A DNA stretch of 64,000 nucleotides from Takakia lepidozioides (lineage: Eukaryota; Streptophyta; Takakiopsida; Takakiales; Takakiaceae), in assembly GCA_030704615.1 (NCBI GenBank), contig CM060734.1, forward strand, positions 55,320,042 to 55,384,041, read 5' to 3'. Shown piece by piece: positions 56,315 through 64,000 of this stretch (its first letter is position 1; each line of letters starts with the position of its first letter). The notes under the pieces were generated by a model. The model was not told the origin of the DNA. It did no database searches and saw nothing but the letters and a program-made list of their open reading frames with translations. Made by a program: the position numbers and the translations under genes.

Positions 56315-56323
56315 CTTTATATG
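56315..56323. repeat. 9-bp target duplication, right
   Basis: CTTTATATG; same as 55539-55547. Confidence 0.85.
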
Positions 56324-58980
56324 AGTCATTTGTTACGGGAATTTGCGGTAACTTTTTGTTTCTACTCTCGAAGTCTCTGTACAGTTTTTGTTTGATTTGC
56401 ATCACAGTTTCTATCTGCGATATGGACATGGAATCTCAACACAAGAAACATCCATTACACGAAGTGGGTCATGGGTAGAAAGTACTTTGGAATCCGTCAC
56501 TAATTTTGCAACCAACTTCGAATATTTAAGCTGAAAGTAAAGATTTTGAGTCAACTGTTGATTGTGCACAACAGTCAGTGTGAGCTGTCTATGGGGTGAT
56601 CAGAATTCATGTTAATTGAATCAAACAACAGCGGTGATGTAATGGAAGATTAAGGCCTAGTGGATTTGTTGACAAATGCGGACACTCATGAGTGGGCATG
56701 CATGAAGAAAATCTTCATGTGTTGGGATCGAAGCATTAGCAAAACAAATGGCGCTGATACCACTTTTTCCAGATGGACAGTTGTTTTTGTCAGCTTTGCT
56801 CGATGAGAATCCCAGTGTCAGAATACTTGCACGCTTTGGGCCTTCTTTGTTGCCTGCTAATAAGAAGTTAATGAACTGTATTAAAATCACGAACTCGATG
56901 GCTTGATTGGAAGGTCTTTTACAGAGAGAAAGGTCTACATACTATCATCTCGACAGGGAAGTTACATGCTGTCTTCATACGGCGCCAAAGTCGTGCGCTT
57001 AAATTTGAAGTTCAACATAGAAATCTGATAAGCTTGCTCGGTTTCTTTTCGGGTGTTCAGAATTGGCTGGCGACTTCACCATGACCAATTGGTCCCAATT
57101 TTCCTATAGTTTGTAGGATATGTCCAGGCCGTGCGAAAGACACTGAAGTCACAAATCAGACACAGAATGTTTGCAAATGACTTCATGAATGTTGTGCTGA
57201 TTTCTGTTGGAAGCTTTATCTGGTTTGATAATAGAAACAGGCCCCTGATCTACCAGAAAATCTTGGAACAGAAAATGGCAGGAAGAGGTTACATCATGAT
57301 AAGCATGAGGGAACTGCGGGACAACTGATCAGTTCCAGTTTTGTTCACCCTTCGTAGTGAGACCAACGGTTACAAATTTAACTCGAATCTCACTCGAATG
57401 CGCGTTAAGAATGAACTTTCGACCTTCGCTTGCAGTATATATCATTTGCAGTGCATCACAATATTTATCCACTTTCTGATGCAGTGCATCGGCTACGGTT
57501 CTTTCAAGGAAGGTACCCACTTTCCTAGGTAATGTTCCTAGAGACGTAACATCGGTGAAACAAGCAGTTGAATTTTTGTAAACTGCAATTCGAGAGGCAA
57601 TTGTGACCTATATACCTCCACTCTAAATCTGGGCGTACCTTATTTGTTGTGCACAATGATGATGAAAAGCCTCTAAACGTTATATCACAGTCGGCTTACT
57701 TTTCAAAGTGCCAGCCCTAAGACTTAATTGATGTGCACATTGATGATGAAAGAAAGTCTAGAGCTAAATGTTATATCACAGTCGGCTTTCTTTCTCCAAC
57801 TGAAGAACACTTCTTCTTCTATTTTTGCCAATATTGGAGGCGAGAGGTGCAAGAAGAAGGTGCAGATGGAGAAGCGAGGCGGGGTTTACATACAATGTTC
57901 AAGCAAGGGAAGCTGAAGAGAAGGACCCCACATTCAACAAGAGCATCTGACACAGGCTCAACTCCGAGCAGTCTGTTTAGCGCCTGTTTAGTAATTCCAC
58001 CCAACTTCATGACCGCTGAGTCAAACAAGCCAACTAATCATGATTAGCACGCCAGATTAGCCATCGGATTTTAAGATCACCTCCATTTCTATATAGAAAT
58101 ATATGTGCACATTAAAAATGCTCAATTCTAACTTGTGTGCTTCCTCCGAGCACCTCTCAATTGTTATTTGTTGCCATCCCAAAGACTGACCTGGGTTCTT
58201 GGCTAGTTCTTGGTAGCTCATTTTTAAAACCTTGGACCATGATGGGCTGATGTCAATACTGATAAGTTTCCTAAACGCTCACTACACACACCTCCTAAAC
58301 AAAATTAGCAGCTGCATGAATGAAGGATCATTCGATCATCCCCAACTGCACGGTTGACCTTGTGGGTGATGTTTAATTCACAGGGGTCAGCTCTCAGATT
58401 AGCAATTTGGTACAGAGTCAGAATAGGCTACTTGTGGGCATTCTATTGAGAGTAGCAAACTAATTTGTTGCGGCTAATTCCAAGCCTACATGTTAAACAA
58501 GAGGAGATGATTATGCGGAGCTCCACAATAGGTCCTCGCACTAAGCTGATTCACTACTTTTAAACTAGACCGTCCACATTCATAGGGAAAAATAACTGGA
58601 AGTGAGAGTATTATCTTTCATTTCTCTTCTTCTAGAGTTAGAACTAATCGACTTCATAACATCAGAAGGCCTTGGCTTTACAAAGTGGCATTCTGAAGAA
58701 GTTTAAGATAGTAGATTAAGCAAAATTAGGCTAGACTCTAGAGGTTGCAAGGAATTGAAGACTGGGAAAGTGAGTCGCCTAAAAAGAAGGCAAAGTTGTT
58801 GGGATACCTTCACGATTCCAGGAGAATATTGCTCTAAGCATCGCCCACCTCGCCACCCAATTAGCTGCTCAACTCTCAGCTTCAATGGCCGCAGCCCTGG
58901 CATGTTACTGTTTTAATGACGAGTGGCACCTCAAACATTTGGCGGTGCGGTGGGTAAAGGTGTGCAAGCTGCCAACCCGG
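56324..58980. other. gene-poor stretch upstream of the lipid transfer protein gene
   Basis: No gene recognised. Holds repeat R2 copy 2 (57120-57390) and a degenerate tandem duplication of about 80 bp (about 57655 and 57740, sharing GTTATATCACAGTCGGCTT). Confidence 0.45.
57120..57390 (-). repeat. dispersed repeat R2, copy 2 (inverted)
   Basis: Reverse complement of the 48555-48830 sequence with scattered substitutions (e.g. GGTAGATCAGGGGCC, TTCCTGCCATTTTCTGTTCC). Confidence 0.85.
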
Positions 58981-58986
58981 CTCTTG

Positions 58987-58992
58987 TATAAA
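58987..58992 (+). promoter_or_regulatory. TATA box of the lipid transfer protein gene
   Basis: TATAAA, 67 bp before the ATG at 59060, followed by a CT-rich leader (CACCACCTCTCTCACCTC). Confidence 0.75.
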
Positions 58993-59059
58993 CACCACCT
59001 CTCTCACCTCATCTCTACCTGACTGCATTTCTGACTGCAGGTCCTCAGATCTCTTAAAC

Positions 59060-59847
59060 ATGGATGTCCGAAACAAACGTGTCGCCGCTCTCGGGTTCTG
59101 CCTCGTGCTGGTGGTACTGGCCTCCATGGCGGCCGAAGCCAGTGCAGCACAGTGCAACCTCAATTCCCTTTGGCCATGCTACGGCGCTGTGCGAGGTGCG
59201 CGCGTTGGTGTTCCCACGCCCAGCTGCTGCAATGCTGTGAGAACCGTGGACCCGAACTGCTTATGTCGGCAACTGTTGTCTGGAAGCTACCCCAGCCAGA
59301 TGATCAACAATGCCCTGCAGCTCCCCAAGAAATGCAATCGATATAACCTCGCTGGATTCAGATGCGGACGTGAGTCTCTTCCTTTCTATGCATTTTTGTA
59401 CTTGAACGTGAGGTATGCATGGCTCTTTTCGACGTGGGTGAGGTGGAACTCGCGAAGTTCTGCAATCATGTCGAGAAGTTTTCCACTGCTCATGATCATC
59501 AGTAACTTTTGATGGTGAGTTAGTATAGATTAGTAGAGGAATGCAGGCATACTTTACACGCCTGGATCTCAAGTAATTTTGACAGGGCCTACATTGGAGG
59601 CTTCACTCTATAATGTCCTGTAGTTCATATTCTGTCGGTACCCCTCATCTTGTTCACAACCAGAGACGTGTAGTTGCGACGATTGACCCAAGGTGCTGAG
59701 GCTACATGTCCATGATCTGCTCCTGAAATGCTGTCTTAGGTTCGGATTTGTATTACGTTGGAGATTCCGTTTTCACCATGAGAATATTAAGTTCTAAATG
59801 TTGGTTGCCCCGTGCTCCTGTATGCAGGATACACCGTGCCACACTAA
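59060..59847 (+). CDS. non-specific lipid transfer protein (eight-cysteine)
   Basis: Two exons, 59060-59369 and 59828-59847 (donor GGAC|GTGAGT, acceptor TATGCAG|GA); 109 residues. A signal peptide comes first (VAALGFCLVLVVLASMAAEASA, cleavage near AAQC). The mature part has the eight-cysteine motif C-x7-C-x15-CC-x9-CLC-x22-C-x9-C, ending CGRYTVPH. The hydrophobic Leu in CxC and the short length fit the type-2-like LTPs. Such proteins are secreted, bind lipids in a hydrophobic tunnel and serve cuticle or defence. The 458-bp intron close to the C-terminus is usual for the family. The mature protein is basic (several Arg and Lys). Confidence 0.92.
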
Positions 59848-60940
59848 GTGCATCGCACTCGAAACCAGCGGAAGCAACAGAGGGCCAGAGCTCAGGTGTC
59901 TAGAGCTCTTTCCAACTCTTGGCGGCCATTGTATTCCAGACTGGACTGTAGGTCTCTTATGGTAAAGATTAATATATTGGAGCTCGCATCATACCTACTT
60001 AGATCGAGCTGCTTTTAGATTTAAAGCAGGACTTCGCTGGTTGATTTATGGGAGATTTATGGTTGTCTGCTGAGCAGTGCTATGAGTGTCATCACAAATC
60101 ATTATCTAGATCTATTATCCTACAATGGCTGTCCAGAGCAGCCTGTTTGCACGATATATAATAAACAGGCTCACCTGCAGTTTTTCCAGACAGTGTCGTA
60201 CTTGAATTTGAGTTCACTCCGGCTTTATTTTATTTTTCAAATGTTCTGCAACTGGTTCTGGGATCCAGGCCTCCCTTACCTGCTTGTTAGCTCCATAGTG
60301 CTAAGAAGAATGGGCCAAGTAGATTCCAAAGGCACAACTAGGGCCGGGATAGGAGATGAAACTACTTCCACAAATATGCTATTGAGACTGAAACTTTACA
60401 TATAAGCTTGCACTCATCAGAAATATCATACAATCAATATACCAGTTGGTCATTATCGGTATTGCATTTACAGTGTCCTAATACAACATGCTGTTCATAT
60501 GCATCTCCGCACTACTATATAAGCACGGTCCTTAGTCGTGCAGAGAAACATAATTACCAAGCCCAAGCCCTGTAGTGATGAGAGCTTGCTTGTCTGATAG
60601 TATCAAGATGCATGTACACCAGCAACTAACTAAGCAAGAACCATAGCAACAACAGAGGTACTGCACACTTTGATATCATGAAAGCCGAAGCCCACGTACC
60701 TGGTAAGGAAACCTCCAGGATAGATCTTAGAACTGCTTTCGAGTTTGGCTGCAGAGTCACTTTGACAGTACAGCAGCGAAATCTTGCGTTTTCTAACAGA
60801 TAACTGCGAGCTGCAATCTGTTTGGTAGCCACTTCAGTACTTGGGCGGCCGTCGCACTGCATTCCACCACATGATGAGTCCGTGCGACCTGCTGAGTTTA
60901 CTAATGTCTCTACTTAATCTCTCTCTCTCTCTCTCTCTCT
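59848..60940. other. intergenic with repeat R1 copy 2
   Basis: No gene recognised. A TATATAA lies at about 60516, with no coding sequence behind it. Repeat R1 copy 2 is at 60655-60875. Confidence 0.4.
60655..60875 (+). repeat. dispersed repeat R1, copy 2
   Basis: See 47290-47515: shares AACTGCGAGCTGCAATCTGT, CACTTCAGTACTT and GGCGGCCGTCGCAC. Confidence 0.8.
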
Positions 60941-60950
60941 CCGCGGACGT

Positions 60951-60979
60951 TATAAAAAGGACACGGCGGACGTTATAAA
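60951..60979 (+). promoter_or_regulatory. duplicated TATA box
   Basis: GCGGACGTTATAAAAAGG and GCGGACGTTATAAAGT lie in tandem with a period of about 22 bp, right after a CT microsatellite (60918-60941). They are about 210-240 bp upstream of the ATG at 61191. Confidence 0.65.
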
Positions 60980-61190
60980 GTACCCAAGGTTCATTTCATT
61001 TCTCTCTGCCTCTGCCTGTGATATCGTGGACTGTCTCTAACGAGTTCGCTCTCTCTTGTAGGATCCAGAGCTCTACGGAGTGTGCACATGAGTTGATCTT
61101 AGTGTAGGTTCACACTGTTAGCTGCAGGCAGAGTTTTTTCAAGTACACGTAAGATGTAGCATAGTTCCTTAGAAGTGGTTGGAGGCGGCT

Positions 61191-63408
61191 ATGGGTGGGG
61201 GCTCAATCACTGCAGAAGAGTTGGCGGAGGATCTCGCTGCCTGGTGCGTCGTGGAGTACTCTGAAGAGGAAACCCGTGAATATTGTGCCCTTGGAGACAT
61301 ATGGGCAATTTTGCAGGTAACTGTTTGAGGCATGTCGATGAATTTTCTTCTCCTTCGTCAAGATTAAAAGGTTGGTTTTGTACATTGAATGATCCTTCCA
61401 GGTACCAGCAATTCTGCGTTCAATACAGAGACGGAAGCTATTGATCAGTTGGAACATATATATATGCAGTTTTTGACACGCTAAAAGTTCATTGAGCGCT
61501 TGGTCAATTGTGTGTCGCTGCTCCGATAGAACCAGCCAATACTTCAAGACAGTCCTTTTTATAAGATTTTAGTCTGTTCTAGGTTGCTTCTGTATCTCCC
61601 TGGTTAACGATGCGTTAATCTCTGTCATCACACACAAGTGACATTCTTCTGTGCAGGAGAGTGCGGGCCAAACCAGCTGTATTTAGAAAAGATGCTTCCT
61701 GTAATCAGAAAACACGGTTTGAACATTTGCAAGTAGAAGGCTCTACCAATATAGCTCCATCCGACGGCAAGGGACTGCCTGCATACACCGTGGAAAACAA
61801 TCCGGGATTGGATCATCGTAAGGCTCATGAGCTACTAATGGGAGAAAATCCGAAACTGCTTGTAACTGAGGGAAATTGTCTGCCAGAAACCTTCGCACCC
61901 TCTGAGGATGTTGCGAGCCGGCCAACAGAGGGAGAGAAGGAGATTCAAGAATCATGGGCCCTGCAGAACTTGGATCAGCTGAAGGATGAGGATGCTAACT
62001 GTTCAAAGGCAGGTGCAGCAGCTATGCAACAGTCTCCGAGAGTTGGGGCAGTACATGAGGTGCCAACCTTTGACGTTCAAAGCACAACGTCCCACTGAGA
62101 GCGTAGCGGTGAACAACTCGCCGCATACATCAGTCGTCACAGATGCTTCGAAGTCATTAACTGCTTGCCAGACTTCTGCAATCAAGGAATTTCGAAATGA
62201 GAAATTAGCTGCGTCGAAGCTTCTGAAGAGAGACGATGTGCCAGGATCAACCTGGCAGAAGAGTCGAGGCATGTCCGGCAAGCTTGGCCAGGACAACTTG
62301 GGTTTAAACACAGAAAGAAACATTGGGCGCCCTTATCCAAACACAAATCCAGAGCATTCGCAGGCCGGGTGGACGCTGCTAGCTGAAGCCAAGGCGATGC
62401 ATCTAGGCGTTTAGTCGTTTGCAAACTTGTAACTGAAGGACTGTTGAAGGATTTTTGCAGGTTACTCAGTCCTCACTCAGTCGTCTCCTGGTGTGGAGTC
62501 TGCACTGACACACCTCATGCACTACAGTGCTGGACTGCCCTGGAGATTTTGCGGAGTCTTTTGGTATAGTCCTCCCATCATCGAATTCATGATCCATAAT
62601 TTTGCAAGTGTTCCACGAAGGCGCAAGATGTGTCCTTTCTGATGAACTCGACATGACTCATCTCAATCAAATCGCACATATGAATGCGAGCTCCATAAGT
62701 ATGCCACATTCACCAGAATTCTGTATACATTAACATATCAGCTCCTTGCACCGTGCAGTGTACTGTAATGCATGAACGTGAAACTTACCTACCTGCATAC
62801 ATTTCCTGCACCCTGCGTTCTAGCTTAGGACATTGTATATCCCATCTGCACTTAGGATAACACCTCATTTCTGCCTAGAGCGTGTCTTGAATTCTTCTCT
62901 TTAAACCCAATCCAGAGGCACCACTCATACCCCTAAATTCACAAGCCACAAGAATGGGCCTTCAAAGGTATGTTGGGACCAATTTGAAAGCCTATGGGGC
63001 ATCCATAAGGGAAAGAAAAGCTGGAGTTGCAGATGGCCCACACTGGCACTTGCTGATTCCAAAATGCTGCAGACCGCTCACAAGAAAGTGCAGGTGGCAG
63101 TGAAGTCTTTTTGCATACTCCTTCATCAGAAGTTGATGCTGCCAGCAGTTTTCAGTCGTGCAAGGAGATACTCCAACAACCCCAGAATGTAATCCAAACT
63201 TGTTGCATGAACTGCCTTGGGAAACTTGTTCCTGCAATGGTTAATGAGACTGCCATGCATTCATGTTGCAATGATCTAAGAAGGAAATTCTTGGAACTCT
63301 TGACAAATTATAAACAGGAGTTGCCAGTACCGTCACCTTTTCCACCACCTCAGTCATGTGAGAGATTATTAAGAGGGGTGCGCCAAGACCATTGTTGGTC
63401 TTTTACAT
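61191..63408 (+). CDS. unrecognised gene, exon chain incomplete
   Basis: Exon 1 is 61191-61316 (MGGGSITAEELAEDLAAWCV...LGDIWAILQ, donor CAG|GTAACT, phase 0). Later open blocks on the same strand: about 61655-62098 (KPAVFRKDASCNQKTRFEHL...), 61986-62414 in another frame (SVAVNNSPHTSVVTDASKSL...), and about 63077-63408 (SEVFLHTPSSEVDAASSFQS...NDLRRKFLELLTNYKQELPV, stop 63408). I could not close the phases between them, so the joins are open and these may be two genes. No domain recognised. The last block is helical with several Cys. Confidence 0.4.
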
Positions 63409-63836
63409 GAAACAAGCTGCTCTGAAATATTACAGTAGTCCTACTCCCTTCTCTCTGCCTCTCCATCCAAACTTAACACAATATCTATCCACTAAATCTC
63501 CGCAGTGAGACAGCTGGAGAGGCATATCGGCTGGAGGCAACTCATGTCGACTCGAATGTTGTACCTTATTTTCAAAGAGAGCACAGTATAGTGACAGTTC
63601 TACAGATAGCCGAACAGTCACAACGTAACCATGCCTCGTGTAATAGGATGAATAGGTTTGCTATCAAGATACCTAAGAATCAAATAATTTCAGCTAAAAG
63701 CTGTGTGTCTCAGTGCTTTACCTTCACCATGTAGCAGTAAGAGAGAACTCATGAGTCCTAGCCAGTATATATACGAGCTTCGTTCCCTACAAATGACATA
63801 TTTAGATTACCAAACAAGAAAGCTGTGAAGACAGCC
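63409..63836. other. intergenic between convergent genes
   Basis: No coding signal; should hold the 3' UTR of eIF3g. Confidence 0.4.
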
Positions 63837-63936
63837 CTAAGTTCTGTCACTCCTGGGGGTTGCCCATTCAACGCGCAGGATGAGATTGTCATATCCATAA
63901 CCGTCCAGCTTGGTGATGGCTCGGATTGCATCATCC
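63837..63936 (-). CDS. eIF3 subunit g, last exon
   Basis: Minus strand, acceptor GTTGTGCAG at 63937 and TAG at 63837-63839. It codes for DDAIRAITKLDGYGYDNLIL followed by RVEWATPRSDRT. This is the second half of the RRM and the C-terminus of eIF3g, a subunit of the translation initiation complex eIF3; the RRM contacts RNA. Upstream exons lie to the right, outside the window or not resolved in the last 60 bases. Confidence 0.85.
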
Positions 63937-64000
63937 CTGCACAACCATTCCATAAACCAATCAGGAAACTTGAGGACCTTGGGCAGCCAGCACAGAGGAC

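Noticed and set aside
57131-57328. Plus-strand 65-codon frame (RKTLKSQIRHRMFANDF)
   Set aside because: Lies in repeat R2; the other copy at 48.6 kb does not keep the frame, so coding is unlikely.
1-64000. CRISPR arrays, rRNA genes, prokaryotic operons or viral genomes
   Set aside because: Repeats seen are transposon termini, microsatellites or duplications; spliced plant genes exclude a prokaryotic source, and no rRNA-like sequence was seen.

Overview
The window is nuclear DNA of a land plant, probably a spore-bearing plant (bryophyte or lycophyte grade; I cannot name it). Evidence: GT-AG introns of about 0.1-1 kb, a plant-only eight-cysteine lipid transfer protein, a plastid ALT-type acyl-ACP thioesterase, a DUF641 (GIL1/IRKI-type) protein, a plant-style Ariadne RBR ligase, two HSPA12-like HSP70 proteins, and plant transposons (chromodomain Ty3/gypsy, Ty1/copia, En/Spm-CACTA, a LINE family, a Mutator-like element).

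Positions 1-20,540 are a transposon graveyard. In order: a decayed chromovirus (1-4735, left end outside the window); a minus-strand TnpA/Transposase_24-like gene (4796-6871); a 5'-truncated LINE with a 15-bp target duplication (7507-9011); a CACTA-type element with a broken TNP2 transposase (9588-15376); the 3' end of a second chromovirus and its LTR (15396-17853); the right end of a second CACTA element whose subterminal region is an array of 22-bp imperfect palindromes (17854-19531), interrupted by a LINE copy; and a Ty1/copia 3' end with LTR that starts exactly at the CACTA terminus (19532-20540).

From 21.5 kb on, host genes appear, and splice phases close for the models given. ALT-type plastid thioesterase (21582-23839, +, 5 exons); a hypothetical gene (27910-28545, -); Ariadne-like RBR E3 ligase (34459-30757, -, 6 exons); a 16-exon coiled-coil protein resembling BLISTER (35670-44054, +); HSPA12-like protein 1 (46729-44897, -, intronless); DUF641 protein (51237-49002, -, 2 exons); HSPA12-like protein 2 (53130-55019, +, intronless); lipid transfer protein (59060-59847, +, 2 exons); an unrecognised gene behind a duplicated TATA box (61191 to about 63408, +); and the last exon of eIF3g (63936-63837, -).

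The most notable observation is one LINE family seen at six or more places. It has no poly(A) tail, ends in GAGTACAAT, and tends to sit at TC-rich sites. One 40-bp insertion with a 15-bp target duplication lies inside the last exon of the thioesterase gene and supplies its C-terminus and stop codon. Three more tails are stacked head-to-tail at 29.3-30.4 kb, and one copy sits in an intron of the coiled-coil gene. A 767-bp Mutator-like element with a 9-bp target duplication lies at 55,548-56,314.
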